From Flavobacteriales bacterium (lineage in GTDB: Bacteria; Bacteroidota; Bacteroidia; UBA10329): a stretch of DNA of 64,000 bases. The stretch spans positions 1 through 64,000 of the forward strand of contig JAIPBJ010000001.1 in assembly GCA_021739625.1 (NCBI GenBank), written 5' to 3'. Shown piece by piece: positions 29,453 through 38,556 of the stretch. The notes beneath the pieces were generated by a model. It searched no databases. It was not told the DNA's origin and was given only the letters and a program-made list of their open reading frames with translations. The first letter of the stretch is position 1. Each line of letters opens with the position of its first letter. Made by a program: the position numbers and the translations under genes.

Positions 29453-30826
29453 TCAAATAATCTCAAAATACCTTTTCGTCTCCCAATCTGTCACGGCCTT
29501 GGAGAACTCGCGCCACTCCCATTCGCGGGTGGCTGTGAAGTGGGCCACGAAGTCGGCACCGAACAGCTCGTTGGCAATGTCGGAATTCTTCATGGCCTGC
29601 GTGGCGTCCCATAGGTTACGGGGCAGAAGTCCGGCACCTTTGTCGCGGTAGCCGCTGCCGATGGTCTCGGTGGTGGAGAGTTTCAGGTTGTGTTTGATGC
29701 CATAGAGCCCGGCAGCGAGGCAGGCGGCCATGGCGAGATATGGGTTGGTGTCAGATCCAACGACCCGCGTTTCCAACCGACAGCTCTTCTCACCTTCGGG
29801 CAGGGCGCGCAGGGCCACGGTGCGGTTGTCCGTTGCCCAAGTGAGTGTGGTGGGCGCCCATGCGCCTTCCACCAAGCGCTTGTAGCTGTTGATGGTGGGC
29901 GCGATCATCGGCAGTATGTGCGGCAGGCAATGCAGTTGGCCCGCCATGTAGCTCTCCATCACCTTGCTCATTTTCTTGCGGCCTTTAGCATCGAAAAAGA
30001 GGTTCTTCTTGGCCTTGATGTCCCATAGGCTCTGATGGACGTGGCCGCTACAACCAGGCAGGGCGGGACTGATCTTGGCCATGAAGGTGGGCATGATGCC
30101 ATGCAGGTGAGCGATCTCCTTGACGCCCGTTTTGAACAGCACGGCACGGTCGGCAGCGGTGAGGATGTCCGAATAGAGAATGGCGGCCTCATACACGCCT
30201 GGGCCGGTTTCGGTGTGGAGGCCTTCTATCGGCACATCGAAGTCTTCCAACAGGTCGAACAGATCGGTGAAGAACTCGCTGTTCTGCGAGCTGCGCACGA
30301 TGGAATAGCCGAACATGCCGGGCGTCAGTGGCTGCAAGTTGGCGAAGCCTTTCTCCTTGAGGCTGTCGGCATCTTCGCGGAAATTGAACCACTCGAACTC
30401 TTGCGAGAAGAAAGGCTTGTAGCCCATCTGCTCGGCTCGGTCGCGGACGGTCTTGAGCAGGCTGCGCGGACACACCTGCAACGGCCCGCCCTTGGCATCG
30501 CGGAAATCGGCCAGGAAGAAAGGGATGCCGCTCTGCCATGGCACCTTGCGGAAGGTGGCAAGGTCGATCTGGGCCTGCGCATCGGGATAGCCGGTGTGCC
30601 AGCCGGTGTAGGTGACGTTGTCGTAGGCGACATCGCCACTGTCCCACCCGAAGACCACATCGCAGAAGCCGAAACCGCTTTCCGCCACAGAGAGGAACTT
30701 GTCCTTACGCATCACCTTGCCGCGCAGCACACCATCAATGTCTACCACCGCCACCTTCACCTTGAGGTGCGGGGAGTTGCGGATCTCGTTCAGGATCTGT
30801 TCTTGGGAGAGGGTTGCTTCTTTCAT
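29453..30826 (-). CDS. Glutamine synthetase family protein
   Basis: VVDIDGVLRGKVMRKDKF; GLHTETGPGVYEAAI; GCSGHVHQSLWD; GAWAPTTLTWATDNRTVALRA; RLETRVVGSDTNPYLAMAACLAAGLYG. Confidence 0.9.
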   Translation of the reverse strand: MKEATLSQEQILNEIRNSPHLKVKVAVVDIDGVLRGKVMRKDKFLSVAESGFGFCDVVFGWDSGDVAYDNVTYTGWHTGYPDAQAQIDLATFRKVPWQSGIPFFLADFRDAKGGPLQVCPRSLLKTVRDRAEQMGYKPFFSQEFEWFNFREDADSLKEKGFANLQPLTPGMFGYSIVRSSQNSEFFTDLFDLLEDFDVPIEGLHTETGPGVYEAAILYSDILTAADRAVLFKTGVKEIAHLHGIMPTFMAKISPALPGCSGHVHQSLWDIKAKKNLFFDAKGRKKMSKVMESYMAGQLHCLPHILPMIAPTINSYKRLVEGAWAPTTLTWATDNRTVALRALPEGEKSCRLETRVVGSDTNPYLAMAACLAAGLYGIKHNLKLSTTETIGSGYRDKGAGLLPRNLWDATQAMKNSDIANELFGADFVAHFTATREWEWREFSKAVTDWETKRYFEII

Positions 30827-30842
30827 GGGTAGTGTGTCAACG

Positions 30843-30897
30843 CATTACGGATGCTGCGAATGTACGAATGGGAGTGAAGGAAGACCTTCGGGGGTCT
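30843..30897 (-). promoter_or_regulatory. Promoter/upstream element E1 (duplicate of E2)
   Basis: Ungapped match (44/55) to 32134-32188; minus strand contains TACATTCG -7-like element. Confidence 0.75.
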
Positions 30898-30934
30898 TAG
30901 CAGAACAGATTTGGTCGGCCCGACCATACATCCA

Positions 30935-32116
30935 TCAATCCTTTATACAACGCACGGAAAACCCACGAAATTTGGCAGCACTCTCTTTCATCGGATACGT
31001 TGAATAGCTGATAGTTCCGTAATACCATGCTTCCTTCTTGTCACGTTCAGAGGAACTCCACCAAAGGCCTTTGACCGCGATATCTTCAAAGGTGCCTTTA
31101 TGGCCCACCTGACCGCCCGGAAGCGCTGAGAACCCACTTTCATTCGTTGCCCCCAGATTGGGGCTTTCCCAATGACGAGTGCCTTGGGTCTTCATCTTGC
31201 TACCTGCATTCCATCCTATGAAACTGAAGGCGGTCGGGTTGTCAACAGTGGCATCTATTGAATTCAACAAGGCGAACCATTCCTGCTGCTTCGGCACATG
31301 CCAGCCCTTTGGGCATAGCCCTCGGGCAGCACCCACCGCATACCAATTGTAGAGCTTGCCATAGGTGACCCCTTTGGCACCGTCATTCCCATAGTGCGCC
31401 CATGCCCCTGTGGCGAGGGTCTTCCAAGCGGTATTGTCGCTAACGTGGGGAATCGAATCGCCATTGGCATAGAGGGCCGTGGTGAGGTTCTCTGCGAACC
31501 AGCATTGGTCGCCTATGCCCACAAGGGCGTAGGTATGGCCGTTGTGCTCCAATCTTGCCGGGTCACCGCAAAGGCACTTGGTGATCAGTCGGTGTGCCGC
31601 CTTTTTCGGGAAAGCACCTTTGTTGCTTCCGGCCTCGACCGCGAACCTGATGGAGTCGGGGATGACCTTGCCGATGGACTTTTGAAGGTTGTCCTTGTGC
31701 CGTTCGAAAGCGGTGTTCCAGCCAACGAGATGATCGGTCATGCTGTCCATGGCTGCGGCAGAAATGCCCATATCCTTATAGTGGCCCTTGTGCTTCTTCA
31801 GATGGGCCAGCATCTCGGTGTTGAGGCCGTGCAGCGCGGATGCGTCCCGGAAAGTTTTGCCATTTTTCGCATACGACCGATAGGTCTTCTCGCTCTCCAT
31901 CACTAGCCCGATGAACCTGCCGCAGACCGTTGTCGTGTCGTGTGTTTCGGCAAGGATAGCTGGCCTTGCAGGTCCCGCACTGCATTGAACATGAGAGCTG
32001 CACAGCACGAGAAGGCTCAGGAATGCTGGGACGAGAAGAAGAGTTGACGCGTATCTCTTTCCGTCTTCATGGCTTGAAGTTTCCGTCCATGAAGGCATTG
32101 TGAATAGTCTCTCCAT
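30935..32116 (-). CDS. FISUMP-domain (Fibrobacter major paralogous-like) lipoprotein/exoprotein
   Basis: GRTYALVGIGDQCWFAENL-type start (EHNGHTYALVGIGDQCWFAENLTTALYANGD), YNWYAVGAARGLCPKGWHVPKQQEWFALL, WWSSSERDKKEAWYYG, GFSVRCIKD. Confidence 0.85.
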   Translation of the reverse strand: MERLFTMPSWTETSSHEDGKRYASTLLLVPAFLSLLVLCSSHVQCSAGPARPAILAETHDTTTVCGRFIGLVMESEKTYRSYAKNGKTFRDASALHGLNTEMLAHLKKHKGHYKDMGISAAAMDSMTDHLVGWNTAFERHKDNLQKSIGKVIPDSIRFAVEAGSNKGAFPKKAAHRLITKCLCGDPARLEHNGHTYALVGIGDQCWFAENLTTALYANGDSIPHVSDNTAWKTLATGAWAHYGNDGAKGVTYGKLYNWYAVGAARGLCPKGWHVPKQQEWFALLNSIDATVDNPTAFSFIGWNAGSKMKTQGTRHWESPNLGATNESGFSALPGGQVGHKGTFEDIAVKGLWWSSSERDKKEAWYYGTISYSTYPMKESAAKFRGFSVRCIKD

Positions 32117-32133
32117 CTTCCCGCAGCTCTGCC

Positions 32134-32188
32134 CATTACGCATGCCGCGAAGGTACGAAGGCGGGTGAAGGAAGTCTTGGTGGGGTTT
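32134..32188 (-). promoter_or_regulatory. Promoter/upstream element E2 (duplicate of E1)
   Basis: Ungapped 44/55 match to E1; minus strand contains TACCTTCG; 17 nt lie between it and the ATG at 32116, against 16 nt for E1 and its gene. Confidence 0.75.
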
Positions 32189-32209
32189 ATTGGGGGTTGG
32201 AAAGAAGAA

Positions 32210-32302
32210 GTTCCACCGATGGTAGCGGAAGGTTCCGCTGTCATAGCGAAAGTTCCACCGATGGTGGCGGAAGGTTCCGCTGTCGTAGCGGAAGTTCCAC
32301 GG
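32210..32302 (-). repeat. Array B: 42-bp (2x21) tandem repeat, about 2.2 units
   Basis: GTTCCACCGATGGTRGCGGAA / GGTTCCGCTGTCRTAGCGRAA at 32210, 32252, 32294. Confidence 0.9.
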
Positions 32303-32327
32303 ACCATGAAAATCCTCTTCCCGCGAC

Positions 32328-32464
32328 CTACCCTCTTGTCTGGAGCAAGGCATACCCAAGGTAGCTCACCCCCATTATCCCCGCGAACACAGCCGCCAGC
32401 CCCGGATTGTACCACGCCATGGCGATGATGCTGAACGTGGCGATGCCCAGGGCCAGCGCGGGGA
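32328..32464 (-). pseudogene. C-terminal remnant of an APC-superfamily permease (partial duplicate of the 33.9-35.3 kb gene)
   Basis: Minus-strand translation IIPALALGIATFSIIAMAWYNPGLAAVFAGIMGVSYLGYALLQTRG*; 32352-32445 matches 33977-34070 with 2 mismatches. Confidence 0.9.
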
Positions 32465-32500
32465 TGATTTAACAGTTAACATTTTTCGCACTAAAAACGT

Positions 32501-33634
32501 TTAATCATGGGAACCTTTGAAAATACCGTCTTCAATGTCTTCCTTTTTGCCGGTTGCGCCTCTTAGATTTGCATGTTTGAAATCTGCTCCTGTCCAAATC
32601 GCTCCTGTGAGGTCTGTATCCATCAGGTATGCACTTCTGAGATTTGCTTCCGTGAAATTGGCTCCTTCGACATTAGCATGGCACATGTTGGAATTTTGGA
32701 GGTTTGCTCTTTGAAATTTTGCTCTGCGGAGGTCTGCTCTGTGAAGGTCTGCTCTCTCGAGATCTGCTCCTTGAAAGGTTGCTCCTTGGAGGTTTGCTCC
32801 TTCGAAGCTTACATATCTTAGGTTTGCCCCTTCAAGGTTTTGTCTTTCGATGTTTACTCGTTTGAGAGTTGCTCCATTGAGGTGTGCCTCTCTTAGGTCT
32901 GTACCTTTAAGGTTTGCCATATTGAGGTTCGCACACACGAAGCTTCCGCCTTCGAGGTTTGCGCCTTCGAGGTTTGCACCTTCGAGGTTTGCACCTTCGA
33001 GGTTTGCATTTTTGAGATTTGCGCCTTTTAGGTTTGCATTTTTGAGATTCGCTCCTTTGAGGTTCGCATCCCTCAGATTTGCATTTTCGAGATTTGCATC
33101 CCTGAGATTTGCATTTTCAAGATTTGTCCCTTGAAGGGTTGCCCGTTCAAGATTTGCATTTCTGAGAGTTGATGCCTTGAGTTCTGCCCGACTTAGGTCA
33201 ACGCTTTTGAGAAGTGTCCCGTTCAGCATTGCACTATTGAGATTTGTGTCCCTGAGAATTGACCGTTCAAGATTTGCCTCGTTCAATTCAGCAAATTCAA
33301 GATTCGCTCCCCCAAGGTCAGCATCACAAAGCCTCGCCCCACATAAATCAGCTCGATATAGGTTTGCTTTTGAGAGATCAACTCGGTTGAGCCATGCTTT
33401 AGTGAGAGTTGCAAAACTGAGGTCTGTACCAATGAGCTTGGCTCCCCTGAGATCTGCCTCTATAAGGTTTGCGGAACCTAAATTTAGACCAGAAAGATTT
33501 GCTTGTTGTAAGTCTTTTTTCATCAAATCCACCTTTGCTTTCCCGCCAGTGCTATTTATTAATTCAACTACCAGCTCCCTTGTTATGCTCTCCATTTTGA
33601 TCAACTTGAATTTGATGTAACCCCCGTCCCCCAC
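32501..33634 (-). CDS. Pentapeptide-repeat protein
   Basis: 377 aa of A(N/D)LXX repeats ([50 protein letters not shown]...). Confidence 0.95.
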   Translation of the reverse strand: [377 protein letters not shown]

Positions 33635-33910
33635 TTGTTTAGGTCATAGACTGCAATAATGAACGCGTCTTCGATTTAAGTAGTTGAATTGCGTTCGTTG
33701 GTCTTATCGTGCTCTTCCTATGCGTTTTGAAGTTCAATTTCCAGATGCACCAACTATGCTTCGCCCAAGATAGAAAGAAACACTTCTTGTTAGAGGGCAA
33801 TCGAACTTAATTTCAGTCGCAACGAGGCGAGGATACGATTAGATCCTAAGTACCATTTTAATGATTCGTCCTATTGGCATCCAGTGTCACTGAGATTGCG
33901 ACAACGCTTC

Positions 33911-35302
33911 CTACAAATCTGCCGAAATGTTATCGGTTCCTTTTTCCTCCAACCATTTCCCTCTGAAAAAGAACAGATACCCAAGGTAGCTCACCCCCAT
34001 TATCCCCGCGAACACAGCCGCCAGCCCGGGATTGTACCACGCCATGGCGATGATGCTGAAGGTGGCGATGATCAGCGCCAAGGCCGGAAACACGGGATAG
34101 AACGGCACCTTGAACGGCCTTGGCATGTCGGGCTCCTTTTTGCGCAGCACAAAAAAGGACACCATGCTGATGATGTAGAGCGCGAGCGCCCCGAAGCAGG
34201 CAATGGTGATGATCTGGCCCGTTTTGCCCGTCATCAGTGCGATGATGCCGATGCCCATGTTGAAGATGAGCGCGTTGGCGGGCGTCCGGAATTTGGAATG
34301 CACCTGCCCCAATCCCCTTGGCGCAAGGCCATTGCGGCCAAACTCGTAGGTGGCGCGCCCCGCAGCGAGAATGATGCCGTGGAAGGAGGCCACCAGCCCC
34401 AGCAGCCCGATGGTGAGCAGCAGGTGGTACATCGCACCGCTGTCGCCCACCACATGCGCCAAGGCCAATGGCAGTGGACTGTCCGAAGCGTTGCCCTGCG
34501 CATCATAGACCACCGCCTCCCAGCCCGCAACCCCTACAGACGACACGAAGGTGAGGATGCATAGAATGACCAGCGTGAGGATGGCCGACCCGAAACCGAG
34601 CAGCACATTGCGCTGCGGGTTCACGGTCTCCTCCGCCACATTGGCCACGCCCTCTATGGCGAGGAAGAACCAGATGGCGAACGGGATGGCCGCGAATATG
34701 CCCGGTATGCCGTTGGGCAGGGCGTTGGTGGTGAGATGCACCATTTCGAACGATGGCAGCGTTACGCCTGCGAAAATGAGCAGTTCGGCCACGGCAAGGA
34801 TGGTGATCACCAGTTCGAACATAGCGGCCGCCTTCACCCCCGCAATGTTCAAGGCCGTGAAGGCGAAGTAGGCGAGGATGGCCAGCCAGGGGAGTTCAAA
34901 GTTGAAGGTTCCAAGTTCAATGAGAACAGGCTCAGTCTTGAGAAAGAGTTGGAAGTATGCCCCGATGGCGGCAGCGATGGCGGGCGGTGCGAACACGAAC
35001 TCGATGATCTGCGCCATGCCGCCCACAAAGCCCCATTTGCGGCCCAAGGCGCGGTCGGCATAGTCGAATGCCCCGCCCGCCTTCGGGATGGCGCAGGCCA
35101 GTTCGGTGTAGCTGAATGTGAAGGTCACATACATCACGATGATGAACAGCGTGGCGATGCCCAGTCCAAGCGTGCCGCCCTCGGCCAGCCCGAGATTCCA
35201 CCCGAAATACATGCCGCTGATGACGTAGCCCACGCCCAGCCCCCAGAGCATCACAGGGCCAAGGGTGCGTTCGAGTTTGGGGGAGTTTGGCCGGATTTCC
35301 AT
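33911..35302 (-). CDS. APC-superfamily amino acid permease, ethanolamine-permease-like
   Basis: LWGLGVGYVISGMYFGWNLGLAEGGTLGLGIAT; AIPKAGGAFDYADRALG; 12-TM pattern. Confidence 0.87.
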   Translation of the reverse strand: MEIRPNSPKLERTLGPVMLWGLGVGYVISGMYFGWNLGLAEGGTLGLGIATLFIIVMYVTFTFSYTELACAIPKAGGAFDYADRALGRKWGFVGGMAQIIEFVFAPPAIAAAIGAYFQLFLKTEPVLIELGTFNFELPWLAILAYFAFTALNIAGVKAAAMFELVITILAVAELLIFAGVTLPSFEMVHLTTNALPNGIPGIFAAIPFAIWFFLAIEGVANVAEETVNPQRNVLLGFGSAILTLVILCILTFVSSVGVAGWEAVVYDAQGNASDSPLPLALAHVVGDSGAMYHLLLTIGLLGLVASFHGIILAAGRATYEFGRNGLAPRGLGQVHSKFRTPANALIFNMGIGIIALMTGKTGQIITIACFGALALYIISMVSFFVLRKKEPDMPRPFKVPFYPVFPALALIIATFSIIAMAWYNPGLAAVFAGIMGVSYLGYLFFFRGKWLEEKGTDNISADL

Positions 35303-35361
35303 CACGAGCGCAAGTTCAAAAACTATGGTCAACTTGCAACCTTCATCCAATGGAATTGAAC

Positions 35362-36414
35362 ATGGCCGACATCATCATTTACGGAGCTTACGGATACACA
35401 GGCGAACTCATTGTGAAAGAGGCGTTGCAACGCGGCCTTGCGCCCCTATTGAGCGGTCGCGATGCGCAGAAACTGGAGGCCGTGGCCAAGCGGTTCGGCC
35501 TGCCCTTCAAGACCTGCAACTTGAGCAGCACAGCCGAACTCGATAGTCTGTTGGCGGGTGCCAAGGTGGTGATCCATGCCGCTGGGCCGTTCCTACACAC
35601 GGCACGGCCTATGATGGAGGCATGCATCCGCAACGGGGTGCATTACACCGACATCACGGGCGAGATAGCCGTGTTCCAGATGGCGCACAGCCTCGATGCG
35701 AAAGCGAGGGAGAAGGGCGTGATGCTGATGTCGGGCACGGGGTTCGACATCGTGCCGAGCGACTGCCTCGCGGCCCATCTCAAGTCACGGATGCCCGATG
35801 CGGAGAGTCTGGTGATGGCGTTCCACAGTGGCGGAAAGGCATCGCGTGGCACCAGCCTCACCGTGGTCGAAGGCATGGGCATGGGCGGAGCCATCCGCGA
35901 GAACGGGAAGCTGAAGGCCGTGCCCGATGCGTTCGACATCCAGCGTTTCGACTTCGGGGAAAAGAACCTGACGGCCGTCACCATCCCGTGGGGCGATGTG
36001 TTCACGGCCTATTTCAGCACGGGCATCCCCAACACACGGGTCTATATGTCGATGCCCGAGAAGATGGCGAAGGGGCTGCGCTGGGGCCGATGGTTCGGTT
36101 GGCTCACGCGCTCGGAATGGTTCAAAGACCGGCTGCGCAACAAGATAAAGGCGGGAATACCGGGGCCAACGGATGCTGAGCGGGCCAAGGGCCGGATGGA
36201 CCTCACAGGGTTCGTCACCAATGCCAAAGGCGAAAAAGTCACCTCCTCCATCCGCACGCCCGAAGGATATACGCTTACTGCGCTCACGGCCGTGCACATC
36301 GCCAACGAGGTGGCACAGGGCAATCTCCGCGCGGGATTCCAGACACCGAGCATGGTGTATGGGAAAGACCTCGTCACGAAGTTCTCGGAGAAGGGGTTCG
36401 AGGACCGGGATTGA
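35362..36414 (+). CDS. Saccharopine dehydrogenase-like / trans-acting enoyl reductase family protein
   Basis: MADIIIYGAYGYTGELIVKEALQRGL Rossmann motif; MSGTGFDIVPSDCLAAHL; RGTSLTVVEGMGMGGAIRENG. Confidence 0.85.
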   Translation: MADIIIYGAYGYTGELIVKEALQRGLAPLLSGRDAQKLEAVAKRFGLPFKTCNLSSTAELDSLLAGAKVVIHAAGPFLHTARPMMEACIRNGVHYTDITGEIAVFQMAHSLDAKAREKGVMLMSGTGFDIVPSDCLAAHLKSRMPDAESLVMAFHSGGKASRGTSLTVVEGMGMGGAIRENGKLKAVPDAFDIQRFDFGEKNLTAVTIPWGDVFTAYFSTGIPNTRVYMSMPEKMAKGLRWGRWFGWLTRSEWFKDRLRNKIKAGIPGPTDAERAKGRMDLTGFVTNAKGEKVTSSIRTPEGYTLTALTAVHIANEVAQGNLRAGFQTPSMVYGKDLVTKFSEKGFEDRD

Positions 36415-36447
36415 ACGGATGCTGATGGGCTGCCGTAGCAGCATGGA

Positions 36448-37437
36448 TCATCCGTAATTCTCCTTGAACCATTGGAGGGTGACGGCCATGCCTTCCTTCA
36501 GTTTCACATTGGGCTCATAACCCAGATAGGCGCGGGCCTTGCTGATGTCGGCCAATGAGTCACGCACATCTCCCTTACGCTCCTCGCGGTAGGTGGGCTG
36601 CACATCGCTTCCTACCAATTCGCGTATCGTGTGGAACAGCTCATTGACCGTAAAGCGTTCCCCACAGGCGATATTGTAAACCTGTCCCGTGGCTCCCCGG
36701 ACATCTGTGAGCAGGGCACGGATGTTGGCCTGAATGGCATTGTCCACGTAGGTGAAATCGCGCGACTGCTCGCCATCGCCATTGATGTAGGGCGACCTGC
36801 CTTTGAGCAGGGCATCCATGAAGAGTGGGATCACCGCTGCATAAGGGCCGTCTGGCTTCTGGTTGGGTCCGAAGATGTTGAAGTAGCGCAGTCCGATGAC
36901 CTCCATTCCATAGTTGAGCGCATAGACACCGGCATACACCTCGTTCACAAACTTGGAAGCTGCATAAGGTGACAGCGGGCTACCGATGTGCTCCTCCACT
37001 TTGGGCAGGCGGATGCTGTCGCCATACACACTCGATGAGCTGGCATAGACGAACCGTTTCACGCCACTGTCTTTGGCAGCAGTGAGCATATTGAGGAAGC
37101 CGGTGACGTTCGCGGCATTGGTCTTCAAAGGGGTGTCAATGGACCTGGGAACCGACCCGAGGGCGGCCTGATGAGACACGTAATGTACTCCCCGACAGGC
37201 CTTCATACAGGTCTCCGTATCGGTGATGTCGCCTTCAACGAACTCGAAATTGGGCAAACGGAGGAATGGCTGGATGTTCTGGATCCTGCCCTCACTCAGA
37301 TTGTCGAGTACACGGACTTTCCCAACGCCATTCCTGATCAGGTACCCGACAATGTTCGAGCCTATGAATCCGGCCCCACCGGTCACCAGAAAGGCGAGAT
37401 CGCTGATGTCGTTCTTATGGTGTCTGGTCGCTTGCAT
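36448..37437 (-). CDS. WbpP-like UDP-hexose(NAc) 4-epimerase (extended SDR)
   Basis: VTGGAGFIGSNIV; HQAALGSVPRSIDTPL; SPYAASKFVNEVY; YFNIFGPNQ; SRDFTYVDNAIQANI. Confidence 0.85.
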   Translation of the reverse strand: MQATRHHKNDISDLAFLVTGGAGFIGSNIVGYLIRNGVGKVRVLDNLSEGRIQNIQPFLRLPNFEFVEGDITDTETCMKACRGVHYVSHQAALGSVPRSIDTPLKTNAANVTGFLNMLTAAKDSGVKRFVYASSSSVYGDSIRLPKVEEHIGSPLSPYAASKFVNEVYAGVYALNYGMEVIGLRYFNIFGPNQKPDGPYAAVIPLFMDALLKGRSPYINGDGEQSRDFTYVDNAIQANIRALLTDVRGATGQVYNIACGERFTVNELFHTIRELVGSDVQPTYREERKGDVRDSLADISKARAYLGYEPNVKLKEGMAVTLQWFKENYG

Positions 37438-37503
37438 TGAAGGGGTTCGATGTTCACAGTTCAGGTGTTCATGGTTGGCAGAGTATGGCCATCGGCCCGA
37501 TGC

Positions 37504-38556
37504 TCATCTTTCCTGATACTGTTTCGTGTAATAATGTTGATAGCTGCCGCTGGTGACATTGTTCAGCCAGCGTTCATTGGCAAGATACCAGTCCACGGTC
37601 TTGGGCAGTCCTTCCTCGAAGGTGAGGCTCGGTTGCCAGCCCAACTCCCGTTTCAGTTTCGATGAATCGATGGCATAGCGCAGATCGTGGCCCGCACGGT
37701 CCTGCACGTAGGTGATAAGTTGGGCCGAGGTGCCCGGTTCGCGGCCAAGTTTCTCATCCATCACCTTGCACAGCAGGTGGATAAGGTCAATGTTCGTCCA
37801 CTCGTTGTTGCCTCCTATGTTGTAGGTCTCACCCGCCCCGCCCTTGTGAAAGATCACATCGATTGCCGAAGCATGGTCTTCCACATAGAGCCAGTCGCGC
37901 ACATTCTCGCCCTTGCCGTAGATGGGAATCGGGCGGTTGTTCACAATGTTGTTGATGGCCAATGGAATCAGTTTCTCTGGGAAATGATTCGGGCCGTAGT
38001 TGTTGCTGCAGTTGCTGATGACCACTGGCAGTCCGTAGGTGTGGAAATAGGCCCGCACCAAGTGGTCGCTGCTGGCTTTGGAAGCTGAATAGGGGCTGCG
38101 GGGGTCATAGGAGGTCTCTTCGGTGAAAAGGCCTTCTTCGCCCAGCGAACCATATACCTCATCGGTGCTGATGTGATAGAAGCGCTTGCCTTCGAAATTG
38201 TCCTTCCATGCGATGCGTGTGGCATTCAGCAGGTTTACCGTTCCTTCGATGTTGGTGCGGATGAAGGCCATTGGATCGGCAATGGAACGGTCCACGTGCG
38301 ACTCTGCGGCCAGATGGATCACACCATCGGGACAGTGTTTGGCAAACACTGCGTTCACAGCGGCAGCATCGGTAATATCGACCTTCTCGAACATATAGTT
38401 CGAGGCGTTCTCCACATCTGCAAGGTTCTCAAGGTTGCCCGCGTAGGTAAGTGCATCAAGATTGATGATGCGGATGTGAGGATAGCGGTTCACGAATCTG
38501 CGCACAACGTGCGAGCCGATGAAACCTGCACCTCCGGTAATGACGATTGTTCTCAT
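37504..38556 (-). CDS. rfbB: dTDP-glucose 4,6-dehydratase
   Basis: MRTIVITGGAGFIGSHVVRRFV; VDRSI; YHISTDEVYGSLGEEGLFTEET; SPYSASKASSDHLVRAYFHTYGLP; NCSNNYGPNHFPEKLIPL. Confidence 0.95.
   Translation of the reverse strand: MRTIVITGGAGFIGSHVVRRFVNRYPHIRIINLDALTYAGNLENLADVENASNYMFEKVDITDAAAVNAVFAKHCPDGVIHLAAESHVDRSIADPMAFIRTNIEGTVNLLNATRIAWKDNFEGKRFYHISTDEVYGSLGEEGLFTEETSYDPRSPYSASKASSDHLVRAYFHTYGLPVVISNCSNNYGPNHFPEKLIPLAINNIVNNRPIPIYGKGENVRDWLYVEDHASAIDVIFHKGGAGETYNIGGNNEWTNIDLIHLLCKVMDEKLGREPGTSAQLITYVQDRAGHDLRYAIDSSKLKRELGWQPSLTFEEGLPKTVDWYLANERWLNNVTSGSYQHYYTKQYQER

Noticed and set aside
32116-32359. N-terminal extension of the FISUMP ORF (MGMPCSRQEGRSREEDFHGPWNFRYDSGTF...)
   Set aside because: It is array B and permease-remnant DNA read through. 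The start at 32116 fits the promoter duplicate and spacing.
32850-33620. Plus-strand ORFs rich in RFAxLRFAPSRFA repeats
   Set aside because: Complement of the 15-bp-periodic pentapeptide-repeat gene, not independent genes.
33635-33910. Possible ncRNA in the 275-bp non-coding stretch upstream of the pentapeptide gene
   Set aside because: No promoter, conserved helix or terminator I could support; left unannotated.
32352-34070. Classical transposon with target-site duplication
   Set aside because: The duplicated host sequence (94 bp or more, with lower-identity homology extending further) is too long for a TSD, and no transposase or terminal inverted repeats are visible.
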